A DNA stretch of 64,000 nt from Selenomonas sputigena ATCC 35185 (lineage in GTDB: Bacteria; Bacillota; Negativicutes; Selenomonadales; Selenomonadaceae), in contig NC_015437.1 in assembly GCF_000208405.1 (NCBI RefSeq), forward strand, positions 1 to 64,000, in the 5' to 3' direction. Below the pieces are notes generated by a model. The model did no database searches, had not been told where the DNA came from, and saw only the letters and a program-made list of their open reading frames with translations. Positions within the stretch are counted from its first letter, which is position 1. Each line of letters begins with the position of its first letter. Below, one piece after another: positions 48,065 through 59,487 of this stretch. The position numbers and the translations under genes were made by a program.

Positions 48065-49190
48065 TCTTGAGTCCTGTACTGGATGTACGGCTTGCAGGCA
48101 TATTTGTCCTGTTTCCGCGATTACGATGCGAGAGAACAGTGAGGGATTCTTATATCCGAAAGTAAATGAAAGCCTGTGCGTACATTGTGGACGATGTGTT
48201 CAGGTATGTCCACAAAATCATGTGCCGACTTATTATGCGCCTCGGGCTGTTTATGCCGTTAAACATAGGATGCAATCTGTTCGGGAACGGAGTACTTCTG
48301 GCGGAATGTTCACAGCATTGTCAGATTGGATATTGGATCAAGGGGGTGTAATATACGGTGCTGCTTTCGATGAAGCATTTGTGGTTTCGCATATTGTAGC
48401 AGACAATGCGATTGAACGAAATCGGATGCGAGGCTCCAAATATGTACAAAGTGTTCTTGGTGACGTTTTTGCACATATCGAATCCGATTTAAGAGAAAAT
48501 CGTTATGTACTTTTTACGGGAACTCCTTGCCAGGTTGATGGCTTACGCAATTTTATAGGGAAAGCACATCATAAGCTGTTCTTAGTAGACATTGTGTGTT
48601 ATGGAACGCCTAGCCCGCTGCTTTTTCGAGACTATATCCAGTTTATTCAGAAAGAGTATCAGACCGATATACGATGGTATACTTTTCGGAATAAGAAAGC
48701 GTCTTGGCGTACAGGAAAATCATTTTTAGAGCTTGAAAATAACAAGGCTGTATCAAAAGAAAAAACGGAGATTTTCGATCGTCTCTTTTGGTCTGGAAAT
48801 ATCATCCGCACATCCTGTTATGCATGTCCCTACACAAAACCGATACGTATTTCGGATATCACAATCGGAGATTGTTGGGGACTGGAGAAGATTCTGCCGA
48901 CATTTGAAGATGCCTATGGTGTATCGCTCTGCCTAGTGAATACAAAGCAGGGAGAAAGAATCTTTGATGAAATTTTTCAAGCAATCGAGTGTCATGATAT
49001 ATCAAACTCCTTGGAGTGGCAACAGCCTCGTATGCAATCCCCGACAGAACGTCCCATTGCTAGAGAAGCGTTTTGGAGAGATTATCATAGGAAGGGATTC
49101 TTGTATGTTGCAAGAAAATATACACATTGGAATATCTTTCGTATAACGATTCGAAAAATACGTTTTGTCTTACACAGAATCTTTGGCTAG
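48048..49190 (+). CDS. FrhB-like coenzyme F420 hydrogenase/dehydrogenase beta-family protein
   Basis: 380 residues. Two 4Fe-4S ferredoxin motifs at the N-terminus (CTGCTACRHICP and CVHCGRCVQVCP) precede the FrhB N- and C-terminal domains (TSGGMFTALSDWILDQGG; FTGTPCQVDGLRNF). Members in polysaccharide loci are often next to pyruvyl transferases and probably carry out flavin/Fe-S redox chemistry on sugars; F420 itself is unlikely here. The reaction is unknown. Confidence 0.85.
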   Translation: MKICHDLESCTGCTACRHICPVSAITMRENSEGFLYPKVNESLCVHCGRCVQVCPQNHVPTYYAPRAVYAVKHRMQSVRERSTSGGMFTALSDWILDQGGVIYGAAFDEAFVVSHIVADNAIERNRMRGSKYVQSVLGDVFAHIESDLRENRYVLFTGTPCQVDGLRNFIGKAHHKLFLVDIVCYGTPSPLLFRDYIQFIQKEYQTDIRWYTFRNKKASWRTGKSFLELENNKAVSKEKTEIFDRLFWSGNIIRTSCYACPYTKPIRISDITIGDCWGLEKILPTFEDAYGVSLCLVNTKQGERIFDEIFQAIECHDISNSLEWQQPRMQSPTERPIAREAFWRDYHRKGFLYVARKYTHWNIFRITIRKIRFVLHRIFG

Positions 49191-49200
49191 GAGGTATGTT

Positions 49201-49860
49201 ATGATTAGCGCTTGGCGCTCATGGTATCACCGATATCGGCTCAATGCTTTTTTAAGAGCTAACCCAGATAAGATACATATTTGCAGGGGGGGCAAGTGAC
49301 ACGGTTTTTACGGAAACCGCAAATTTCCAATTTGCTTTACCACGGAAGGATATTGCAGTGAAGATTGGTAATGGGTGCAGGATCGGATGCAGTTTTATAT
49401 TTTAATCCGACCAAGGGCATATTTCGATAGGTGATCGAACATTTATCAATGCAGGAACAAAATTGATTTCACGAGCAGGCATAAATATTGGTAGTGATGT
49501 AACGATTGTGTGGGGGTGCTATGTATATGACCATGATTCCCATTCGATAGATTGGCATGACCGTATTGAAGAAAAAAAGAGTACGGGAATGCGAATAATA
49601 TGGAGGCATTGCTTTTAAAAAAATCATGGAAGAATGTTCGTGCTGCGCCCATACATATTGGCGATAAAGCCTGGCTAGGTTTCAATGTGATTGTATTAAA
49701 GGGTGTTTCCATTGGAGAGGGTGCGGTCATTGGCGCTGGTTCGGTAGTAACGTCAGATGTACCTGCATATAGCGTTGCAGTAGGTAATCCTGCTGCTGTT
49801 GTCAAGCGTTTGATTGTGGAGGAGGGTACTGATGAAGATCGGCATATTGACTTTCCATGA
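49201..49860 (+). pseudogene. hexapeptide-repeat acyltransferase, broken
   Basis: Starts MISAWRSWYHRYRLN with a good context, but the frame is broken three times. A run of seven G near 49286 shifts the frame into TGA. A TAA at about 49402 interrupts SFIF-SDQGHISIGDRTF within the restored frame. A missing base near 49590 shifts again before [17 protein letters not shown]. The joined product would be a left-handed beta-helix acetyltransferase ([21 protein letters not shown]) of about 220 residues. The 3' end overlaps the pyruvyl transferase gene. Confidence 0.85.
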
Positions 49861-50890
49861 TGGCATCAATTATGGCGCATATTTACAAGTATATTCACTC
49901 TATCGCACGTTGCAGAAGTTGGGAGCAGAACCTGAGATTCTGAATTATAAAGGCTTTTTCCACTGGCGGTGGGAATATCGCTGCTTGATATGGACAAAAC
50001 GCCCCGCTAGACTTGCAGCCAACCTAAAGAAGTTGATTGCCTTTAAAAGGTGTCAAAAGCTATTGAAGCAAACATCGTTCACTTTTCATAGAACGTGTTT
50101 ACCGAATTATGATAAGGTTATCGTGGGCAGTGATGAAATATGGAATTATAGTGTTGCGCATGGAGATGATATTTATTTTGGCGTAGGTGTTCCTGCACGG
50201 GAGAAGTATGCTTATGCTGCGAGTTTTGGCTCTGTTGATGAAAATGATGAGATCCCAAAAAAACTTTTATCCGGATTAGAAACATTCCGGAATATTTCTG
50301 TTCGCGATGAAAATTCAATGAGATTGCTTCAGAGAAATCTTCCGCAGAAAGAGTGCATCAAGGTGTTGGATCCTACGTTGCTGTACGATTTCAATGGCGA
50401 AGAAGTAGAGCCTGTCGAAAAAAATTATATATTGATTTATACTACTGACAATGCCATTCCCGTATCCGTGCGAAATGAGATTATTTCGTTTGCCAGACAG
50501 CATAATAAAACTCTTGTGGCCGTTGGGTATCATATGCCGTGGTGTGAGAAGAATTTCAATACATTGAATCCGTTTGAGTGGGCTGGTTTTTTTAAGTGTG
50601 CCGATATGATTGTTACAACCATGTTTCATGGCACGATGTTTTCCATTAAATATAAAAAGGAGTTTTGTACGATTCTTGAACCGTATAGGGTGAACAAACT
50701 TAAAGATTTGTTGACGGAATTTGGTCTTGAAAAGAGAATTTATCAAGAAAAGAGCGGGCTGGAGGATGTGTTTCATGCCCCCATTGATTACGTGTCGGTC
50801 GAAGCGTGTTTGAAAGAAAGGAAAAAGATTTCTTTTGATTATATAAAGCGCATTATTGGAAAAGGTAACTGTGATTTGCATAAAGGCTGA
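49832..50890 (+). CDS. polysaccharide pyruvyl transferase family protein
   Basis: 352 residues. The N-terminal [24 protein letters not shown], central [13 protein letters not shown] and C-terminal [20 protein letters not shown] are typical of the family that adds ketal-linked pyruvate from PEP to sugars. ATG 49832 follows GGAGGAGGG. Co-occurrence with the FrhB-like gene two positions upstream is a recurrent pairing. Confidence 0.88.
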   Translation: MKIGILTFHDGINYGAYLQVYSLYRTLQKLGAEPEILNYKGFFHWRWEYRCLIWTKRPARLAANLKKLIAFKRCQKLLKQTSFTFHRTCLPNYDKVIVGSDEIWNYSVAHGDDIYFGVGVPAREKYAYAASFGSVDENDEIPKKLLSGLETFRNISVRDENSMRLLQRNLPQKECIKVLDPTLLYDFNGEEVEPVEKNYILIYTTDNAIPVSVRNEIISFARQHNKTLVAVGYHMPWCEKNFNTLNPFEWAGFFKCADMIVTTMFHGTMFSIKYKKEFCTILEPYRVNKLKDLLTEFGLEKRIYQEKSGLEDVFHAPIDYVSVEACLKERKKISFDYIKRIIGKGNCDLHKG

Positions 50891-50919
50891 ATATTACAGG
50901 ACTTGAAAGAGAGGCCGAC

Positions 50920-51429
50920 ATGTTGATTCTTAATATATATAGCCATATACGAGTTTTGTGCAAGCGGCTCATCTATAAAATTCTCTTTGGAAGGAAAGTT
51001 TCGTTTGGTAGTCATGTGCACTTTCGGAGGGGATTTTCTTTGCTCATTCTTGAGCAGGGAAAGGTGGAAATTGGTAGATATGTATTTTTTAATAATGATT
51101 GTTCCATCGTGGCAAGGGAATATATATTTATTGGAGCATATACGATGATGGGGGAAAATGTAAAATTATATGACCATAATCATCGTATATCCAATCCGAA
51201 TATATTGAAAAGAGATCAAGGTTTTAAAAATCGTCCGATTAAGATTGGGAGAAATTGTTGGATTGGCAATAATGTTACTTTGCTAGGAGGAGCGGATATA
51301 GGGGATAATAGTGTGGTTGGTGCAGGGTGTATTGTCGACTGCGTTATTCCTGCTGATACGATTGTGACAATGAACCGAGAACTGCGAATGTGTCCGATTT
51401 GTTGGAAAGATATGGGCCAGCTTTCATAA
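50920..51429 (+). CDS. hexapeptide-repeat acetyltransferase
   Basis: 169-residue left-handed beta-helix acyltransferase: YDHNHRISNPN carries the catalytic His, followed by IGRNCWIGNNVTLLGGADIGDNSVVGAGCIV. It lacks the C-terminal extension of serine or maltose acetyltransferases and probably O-acetylates a polymer sugar. It is intact, unlike the acyltransferase copies at 49.2 and 61.3 kb. Last gene of the AT-rich block. Confidence 0.87.
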   Translation: MLILNIYSHIRVLCKRLIYKILFGRKVSFGSHVHFRRGFSLLILEQGKVEIGRYVFFNNDCSIVAREYIFIGAYTMMGENVKLYDHNHRISNPNILKRDQGFKNRPIKIGRNCWIGNNVTLLGGADIGDNSVVGAGCIVDCVIPADTIVTMNRELRMCPICWKDMGQLS

Positions 51430-51509
51430 ATTTCGTAATAAACCATACGGAAAAATGCTTGCCTTACGAAGAGTTGTATGTAATCCTTACATGAAAATGT
51501 GGAGAAGAG

Positions 51510-51538
51510 TTGTAGATTTAATGTGCTTGTGATATTCT
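51510..51538 (+). promoter_or_regulatory. promoter for the nonulosonate operon
   Basis: TTGTAG (51510-51515), 17 bases, TATTCT (51533-51538). It is less good than the 32123 promoter but coincides with the change of base composition and the start of the pse genes. Confidence 0.55.
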
Positions 51539-51559
51539 ATTCATAAGTGTCTAGTATGA

Positions 51560-53745
<2,186 letters not shown>

Positions 53746-53777
53746 TCCATAAGCTCTGAGAGGAAAGGCGATTCTTG

Positions 53778-54659
53778 ATGCAGGATTTGACGGCAAAACT
53801 CTGTCTTGGTACAGTGCAGCTTGGGATGAAATATGGTGTAAAAAATGAGCTTGGCCGCCAACCGACGGATGAGGAGGCCTTTTCCGTCTTGGATGCGGCG
53901 CTTGCGGCGGGAATTACGGCTTTCGATACGGCACGAGCTTACGGTACGGCAGAGGAGCTGCTGGGGCGCTTCGGATTGGCTGAAAAAGGTGCGCACATTG
54001 TTTCCAAACTCCATCCCAATACGGCTAATCGTGAGGAGGCGGTTCTTTCGGAGCTGCATGAATCCTTGCAATCGCTGCGTGCGAAAAAAATATTCTGCTA
54101 TATGCTGCATCGTGCGGGCGATCTTCAAAAGAGCGGTATTATGGCCGGTTTGAGCAAGGCAAAAGCGCTGGGATTGACGAAAACCATCGGCGTGAGTATC
54201 TATGAACCGGAAGAGGCGATGGAGGCAGCGCTGCATCCTTTGGTCGATGTGATTCAAATTCCCTATAATGTATTGGATCAGCGATTGGACGCTTGTGGAT
54301 TTTTTTTGCAGGCGGCAAAGAACGGCAAGCGCGTTTATGCACGCAGTGCGTTCTTGCAAGGTCTCCTGCTCATGTCTCCGCAAGAGGCGGAGGCTTCTGT
54401 GAGCGGGAGCGGCGTTTTTGTTTCAAAGTTTCAAGATATTGCACGAAAAGAAGGCTATATGAATACGGAAGCGGCGATGCTCTATGTGCTTTCGCATCCG
54501 CAGATCGACGGTGTCATTTTTGGCGTAGATACAGTCGAGCAGCTGCGGGAAAATGTGAAAATATTGAAACGGGGAGAAGAGTTTTCAAGCTGCCGCAAGC
54601 AGTTTAGAAGAAGTTTTGAGAATGTTCCGCGCGAAGTCGTAGTTCCAAGCTTATGGTGA
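53778..54659 (+). CDS. aldo/keto reductase
   Basis: 293 residues with the AKR TIM-barrel pattern: CLGTVQLGMKYGV, FDTARAYGTAEELLGRFG (catalytic Asp, Tyr), IVSKLHP (Lys) and CYMLHRAGD (His). AKR genes occur in several nonulosonate clusters, but their step there is not firmly known; a sugar 4-keto or similar reduction is possible. Start at ATG 53778; a TTG just before it is an alternative. Confidence 0.87.
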   Translation: MQDLTAKLCLGTVQLGMKYGVKNELGRQPTDEEAFSVLDAALAAGITAFDTARAYGTAEELLGRFGLAEKGAHIVSKLHPNTANREEAVLSELHESLQSLRAKKIFCYMLHRAGDLQKSGIMAGLSKAKALGLTKTIGVSIYEPEEAMEAALHPLVDVIQIPYNVLDQRLDACGFFLQAAKNGKRVYARSAFLQGLLLMSPQEAEASVSGSGVFVSKFQDIARKEGYMNTEAAMLYVLSHPQIDGVIFGVDTVEQLRENVKILKRGEEFSSCRKQFRRSFENVPREVVVPSLW

Positions 54660-54801
54660 GGGGGACTTGCAATCTGATATATTGCAGAAGGATTCCTATA
54701 ATATTGTTTGCATATAGTATGAACTTCGTGAATGAATGAGTTATTTTCTTTGTATAAGCGTGTTGCTTTTTGTGTCTGTCACAGCAAGAAAGGATAAATA
54801 G

Positions 54802-55557
54802 ATGATTCTTTCTATCATTCAAGCGCGTACATCATCCACTCGTTTGCCGGGGAAGGTGCTTTTGCCGCTTGCGGGGAAGCCGATGATCGTGCAGGAAATA
54901 CAGCGTCTTTCCCGTAGCCAAAAGATTGATAAGATCGTTCTTGCGACGAGTACGGATGCAAGTGACGACGAGCTTTGCACGGTCGTCACGACGGGAGGCG
55001 TGGAAGTTTATCGCGGCGATTTGACTGATGTGTTGGATCGCTATTATCGTTGCGCGAGAAAATACGGTGCGGATCATGTCGTGCGGATTACGGGGGATTG
55101 CCCCGTGATTGATTGGCGGCTTGTGGATACCGTGATCGCACGCCATATTGCGGAACAAAACGATTATACCCATATGACAGAGCGCTTTCCCGATGGTTTG
55201 GATACCGAGGTGATGACTTTTGCCGCATTAGAACGGGCACAGCGCGAGGCGACGCTTTTGTCGGAGCGTGAGCACGTGACGCTTTACTTCAGAAAGCACC
55301 TGGAGATTTTCCGTATAGGCACAGTGGATTCTCAAGCGGATTATGGGGATTTGCGCTGGACAGTGGATGAAATGCGTGACTTTACATTTATTGAAGCTGT
55401 CTATGAACATCTTTTTCCGCTGAAAAATGATTTTACCATGGAAGATATGATATCCCTCTTGAAGGAGCATAAAGATCTTCTTGAGATAAATCGCGGCATT
55501 ACTCGCAATGAAGGACTGCAAAAATCATTGGCGGAGGAAGCCGCGCAATCGGAATAA
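54802..55557 (+). CDS. spsF: SpsF-like cytidylyltransferase (CMP-nonulosonate synthetase)
   Basis: 251 residues with the nucleotidyltransferase start IIQARTSSTRLPGKVLLPLAGKPM and RITGDCPVIDWRLVD. It belongs to the SpsF family of spore-coat polysaccharide loci. It most likely activates the nonulosonic acid with CTP in place of a PseF/NeuA-type enzyme. A 142-base gap without a clear gene precedes it. Confidence 0.87.
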   Translation: MILSIIQARTSSTRLPGKVLLPLAGKPMIVQEIQRLSRSQKIDKIVLATSTDASDDELCTVVTTGGVEVYRGDLTDVLDRYYRCARKYGADHVVRITGDCPVIDWRLVDTVIARHIAEQNDYTHMTERFPDGLDTEVMTFAALERAQREATLLSEREHVTLYFRKHLEIFRIGTVDSQADYGDLRWTVDEMRDFTFIEAVYEHLFPLKNDFTMEDMISLLKEHKDLLEINRGITRNEGLQKSLAEEAAQSE

Positions 55558-55566
55558 TTGTGTATA

Positions 55567-55575
55567 TGATATAAT
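55567..55575 (+). promoter_or_regulatory. internal extended -10 promoter
   Basis: TGATATAAT about 40 bases before the class III aminotransferase start; no -35 is recognisable. Confidence 0.5.
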
Positions 55576-55612
55576 GTGATGAGTGGTTTGGAGTGTGGGG
55601 AGGAATATTTCG

Positions 55613-56905
55613 ATGGAAATCAACAAGAGAAGCTTGGAAAAGTCGGAAGAACTGTGGCAGACCGCACAGGATACAATTCTTTCCGGATGCCAGCTTTACA
55701 GTAAAGGGCCGGAAACGCACATCAAAGGAGTGTCCCCTATCTATATCGATCATGGCAAGGGGGCGCATGTCTGGGATCTGGATGGCAATGAGTATATTGA
55801 TTACGATATGGGCTTGGGGCCAATCATTCTCGGATATCAGTATAAAGCTGTCGATGATGCGGTGCGCGCTCAGCTTCAGAGAGGCATGGGGTATTCGCTT
55901 GTCGCGCCGGAGGAAGTCGAATATGCAAAACTTTGCGTGAAACATATCCCGAGCGCGGGGAAGGTACGCTTCCTCAAGACTGGATCTTCTGCGACTGAGG
56001 CTGCTGTGCGGATTGCACGCTGTTATACGGGGAGAAAACATATCGTTCGCGGCGAATATCACGGCTGGCATGAATGGACGACGGCGGCAGAAAGTGTTCG
56101 CCAGGGCGGAATCTTGCCGGAGGTTCGTCAGTTCGTTCATAAATTCGACTATAACGATTTAGCGAAAGTGGAAGAATATTTTGAAACGTATAAGGGGGAG
56201 ATTGCAGCGGTCATCACGGAAGCCGTTGAGATAGAGCCTCCGAAAGAAGGGTTCCTTAAGCGACTGAAGGAATTGTGCCATAGAAACGGCGCACTCCTTA
56301 TTTTCGATGAGGTGGTCAATGGTTTCCGTTTCTCTATTGGTGGAGCGCAAGCGTACTTCGGGGTAACGCCGGATCTTTCGACGTTTGGCAAGGCGGCGGC
56401 AAACGGTATGCCGCTCTCCATCGTTGCAGGACGCAAAGACATCATGGAAGAAGTGGATAAGAGCATTTTTATCTCGACGACGTTTGGCGGAGAGTGCCTC
56501 TCCCTTGCGGCGGGTATTGCCGTAATGAAGGCTTTGGAATCAGGAGAAGTGACGAAGGCAATTTGGGAGAAGGGGAAGTATCTCCAAGATAACTTCCGAC
56601 GTCTTGCAAAGGAGCTTGACGTCCCCATTGATCTTTCAGGCTATCCTTGCCGATTGAATCTTGAGTACACGGATTATGAAGGCAGGAAGGATTGGCTATA
56701 CAATTCGATCTTCATGCAGGAAAGCGTGAAGCGCGGCGTGCTTCTGGGGTGGCATATCTTCCCGTGCTACTCACATACGCAGGAAGATCTGGATTTCACT
56801 CTGAATGTCTTTGAAGATGCGATGAAGGTCTATCGTGAGGCATTGAAGAGCGGTCATCCGGAGAGGTATATGGAAGGGCAGCCCCTGAAGATCGTTTTAG
56901 GATAA
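55613..56905 (+). CDS. class III aminotransferase (glutamate-1-semialdehyde aminomutase-like)
   Basis: 430 residues with fold-type I PLP motifs: LKTGSSATEAAVRIAR, LLIFDEVVNGFRFSIGG and Lys260 in LSTFGKAAANGMP. It is similar to HemL, but its place among sugar genes and its sequence N-terminus argue for a sugar or amino-acid role. In this setting it often sits between spsF and pseG. Reaction unknown. ATG 55613 follows GGGGAGG. Confidence 0.85.
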   Translation: MEINKRSLEKSEELWQTAQDTILSGCQLYSKGPETHIKGVSPIYIDHGKGAHVWDLDGNEYIDYDMGLGPIILGYQYKAVDDAVRAQLQRGMGYSLVAPEEVEYAKLCVKHIPSAGKVRFLKTGSSATEAAVRIARCYTGRKHIVRGEYHGWHEWTTAAESVRQGGILPEVRQFVHKFDYNDLAKVEEYFETYKGEIAAVITEAVEIEPPKEGFLKRLKELCHRNGALLIFDEVVNGFRFSIGGAQAYFGVTPDLSTFGKAAANGMPLSIVAGRKDIMEEVDKSIFISTTFGGECLSLAAGIAVMKALESGEVTKAIWEKGKYLQDNFRRLAKELDVPIDLSGYPCRLNLEYTDYEGRKDWLYNSIFMQESVKRGVLLGWHIFPCYSHTQEDLDFTLNVFEDAMKVYREALKSGHPERYMEGQPLKIVLG

Positions 56906-56939
56906 TTTTTCGACGTGTATATTGGCAGGTGAGGAAGGA

Positions 56940-57992
56940 ATGGGCTGCACAGTCGCTGTTCGAGTGGATTCGTCGGAGCTGATCGGGAGCGGTCACTTGA
57001 TGCGTTGTCTGACTCTGGCGGAGAGAATGTGCTTTGATGGAGCGGATGTTCATTTTATTTGTCGCGATCTGGCAGGAAATCTCAATCATCTTGTTGAGGA
57101 GAGGGGCTTTGCATTACATATCCTGCCTCACCATACACCTGAACGAAGCCTTATGGGATATGAGGCATGGCTTACGGTGGTGCCGGAACTGGATGCCGAA
57201 GAAACGGCGGAAGTCCTCCGTGCCATCCGGCCCGTGTCGCGTCTTGTGGTGGACAGCTATGCTTTGGATGCTTCATGGGAGCAGAAGATGCGCCCTTTGG
57301 CAAGTGAGATCTTCGTGATTGACGATTTGGCAAACCGCAGGCACGATTGCGATTTCTTGCTCGATCAGAATTTCTATCGCGACTTGCAGCATCGCTACGA
57401 CGATCTTGTCCCCGAGAAATGTAAACTTTTGCTTGGTCCACGCTACGCGCTTTTGCGGCAGGAATTCTATGAAGTGAAGGCAAGACTTGTGCCGCGGGAT
57501 GGAAGTTTGCGCCGCATCCTTGTGTTCTATGGCGGCAGTGATCGAACGCAGGAAACGGAAAAAGCGATTCGTGCGCTTGTTCAGCTCCAGCTTTCGTCTG
57601 TGGCTGTGGATGTGGTTGTCGGCGGAAGCAATCCGAGGCGCGAACAGATTGAGAGACTTTGCAGGCAACATGATTTTCTTCGCTATCATTGCCAAGTGGA
57701 GAATATGGCAGAACTTATGGCAAAGGCCGACCTTTGTCTCGGTGCCGGGGGCACAACGACATGGGAACGGTGTTTTCTAGGGTTGCCTACCATTGTTACG
57801 GCTATTGCCGAGAATCAGTTTGAAATTTGTCGGGACTGTGCAGAGGCAGGGCTTATTTATTCTCTGGGAAGATGGGATAAAGTAACCGATAGGGATATTA
57901 TAAGAGCCGTGCAGGAGTTCCTAAATGTGAATTCACTTAGCCGATTTCAGCATAATTGTCAATTAGAATGTTGGAGGGCCATGGAACGATAA
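56940..57992 (+). CDS. pseG: UDP-2,4-diamido-2,4,6-trideoxy-altropyranose hydrolase, PseG
   Basis: Removes UDP to release the free amino sugar. The 350-residue GT-B-like protein has VRVDSSELIGSGHLMRCLTLA with catalytic His19 near the N-terminus. The donor-side motif CLGAGGTTTWERCFLGLPTIV follows. ATG 56940 lies just after GAGGAAGGA; TTG 56922 is the alternative. Homologue of SpsG. Confidence 0.9.
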   Translation: MGCTVAVRVDSSELIGSGHLMRCLTLAERMCFDGADVHFICRDLAGNLNHLVEERGFALHILPHHTPERSLMGYEAWLTVVPELDAEETAEVLRAIRPVSRLVVDSYALDASWEQKMRPLASEIFVIDDLANRRHDCDFLLDQNFYRDLQHRYDDLVPEKCKLLLGPRYALLRQEFYEVKARLVPRDGSLRRILVFYGGSDRTQETEKAIRALVQLQLSSVAVDVVVGGSNPRREQIERLCRQHDFLRYHCQVENMAELMAKADLCLGAGGTTTWERCFLGLPTIVTAIAENQFEICRDCAEAGLIYSLGRWDKVTDRDIIRAVQEFLNVNSLSRFQHNCQLECWRAMER

Positions 57993-58126
57993 ATGTTGTT
58001 TTGAATTTCATGTGGTTTGGGAAGAGGTTTATCCTTGTCTCTGATCTGCTTGGATAAGGAACGCGATTAGTTTCTAGTTTCGTATGAATCTTCATTTGTA
58101 TATTTGCTGCAGTCTAAAGGGAACGG

Positions 58127-58789
58127 ATGAAAATGTATAAAATTGCTATTGTCACAGATGAACAATCATGGATTAAACCGTATATTGAAAGGCTTGAGCG
58201 AGATTTGCGTAGTATGGGTCATACTGTTGTTTGCCGATATGATTTCGATACGGAGAATTCCTACGATTTTGTATTTTTGCTAAGTTATCAAGAAATTATA
58301 AAAAAGGAATGGTTATGCTTAAATCGCCATAATCTTGTGGTTCATGAAAGTGATTTGCCACAGGGGAAAGGATGGTCCCCATTGACGTGGCAGATTCTTG
58401 AAGGAAAGTCACAGATAACAATTACACTTTTCGAAGCAGATGAACATGTCGATGCAGGAAAGATTTATTTGCAGAAAAAGATGTGTTTTGATGGGACTGA
58501 ATTGATTGATGAGTTGCGCAGAGTTCAAGGAGAAACAACCCATGCACTTTGCACTGCATTTGTTCAAGATTATCCGGACATTCTACGAACAGCCAGAAAA
58601 CAAGTTGGAGAAGAAAGTTTTTATCCGCGGCGGAGAGCAAAAGATAGTCGTCTTGATTTAGATCGAACGATTCGCGAACAAATAAATCTTTTTCGTGTTG
58701 TAGATAATGACCGGTATCCAGCATTTTTTGAGTGGATGGGGTATCGCTACTATCTAAAGATTAGTCGTGAAAAAGAGGATTTGTTATAG
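58127..58789 (+). CDS. formyltransferase-like protein 1
   Basis: 220 residues. LVVHESDLPQGKGWSPLTWQ and EADEHVDAGKIY correspond to the formyltransferase core (HxSxLP.xxG..P and the D-x-G block). The His and Asp of the N-H-D triad are present; the Asn two residues before the His is Val here. It probably transfers formyl from N10-formyl-THF to an amino sugar; PseC and PIG-L products are candidate acceptors. The 134-base gap before it shows no gene. Confidence 0.8.
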   Translation: MKMYKIAIVTDEQSWIKPYIERLERDLRSMGHTVVCRYDFDTENSYDFVFLLSYQEIIKKEWLCLNRHNLVVHESDLPQGKGWSPLTWQILEGKSQITITLFEADEHVDAGKIYLQKKMCFDGTELIDELRRVQGETTHALCTAFVQDYPDILRTARKQVGEESFYPRRRAKDSRLDLDRTIREQINLFRVVDNDRYPAFFEWMGYRYYLKISREKEDLL

Positions 58790-58800
58790 GGGTTGAAGTT

Positions 58801-59487
58801 ATGCATATGGTCATTGTTTCTAATAGGGCATGGAATCGTCGATTTGTGCCTGAGATTGAAACTCGGACAGGTATAAAAGTAACCTATTTGGAGCAGCGAG
58901 ATGATGTATCGCAGGAAAAAATGACAGCACTTTCTCCTAGCTGGGTGTTCTTTCCTCACTGGTCTTATATTATCCCTGCAGAAGTTTACGAAAACTTTCG
59001 CTGCGTGATTTTCCATATGACAGATTTGCCCTTTGGGCGTGGTGGAAGTCCTCTGCAAAATCTTATTGTGCGCGGCATTTACGAAACAAAGATTACGGCG
59101 CTTCGCTGTGTTAAGGAGCTTGATGCAGGTCCTGTTTATATAAAACGCCCTCTTTCTCTTTGGGGTAGTGCGGAGGAAATCTATTTGCGTGCCGGAGAGA
59201 TTACAAAAGAGATGATAATAGAACTGGTGCAAAAGAATCCTGTACCTCATGCACAGATGGGAGAGGGACTTGCTTTTAAGCGTCGGACTCCTGCAGATGG
59301 CAATATAGGAAATCTCGAGGACCTTTCACAGGTGTTTGACTACATTCGTATGCTTGATGCAGATGGCTACCCGCCGGCATTTCTTCAGATGAATCATTTA
59401 CGAATGGAATTTTCGCGTGCATCCTTAAAGGATGGATGTGTTTTGGCAGACGTTAAGATTACGATATGGGAGGAAGAAGATGTCTAA
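58801..59487 (+). CDS. formyltransferase-like protein 2
   Basis: 228 residues, diverged from its neighbour: VIFHMTDLPFGRGGSPLQNLI and CVKELDAGPVYIKRP hold the His and Asp, with Ile in place of the triad Asn. The C-terminal LDADGYPPAFLQMN resembles the end of the first protein, so both belong to the same subgroup. Overlaps the deacetylase gene by eight bases, indicating coupling. Confidence 0.8.
   Translation: MHMVIVSNRAWNRRFVPEIETRTGIKVTYLEQRDDVSQEKMTALSPSWVFFPHWSYIIPAEVYENFRCVIFHMTDLPFGRGGSPLQNLIVRGIYETKITALRCVKELDAGPVYIKRPLSLWGSAEEIYLRAGEITKEMIIELVQKNPVPHAQMGEGLAFKRRTPADGNIGNLEDLSQVFDYIRMLDADGYPPAFLQMNHLRMEFSRASLKDGCVLADVKITIWEEEDV

Noticed and set aside
48048-49190. True F420-dependent hydrogenase subunit
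   Set aside because: There are no other F420 or hydrogenase genes here; the family name is historical and the context is polysaccharide synthesis.
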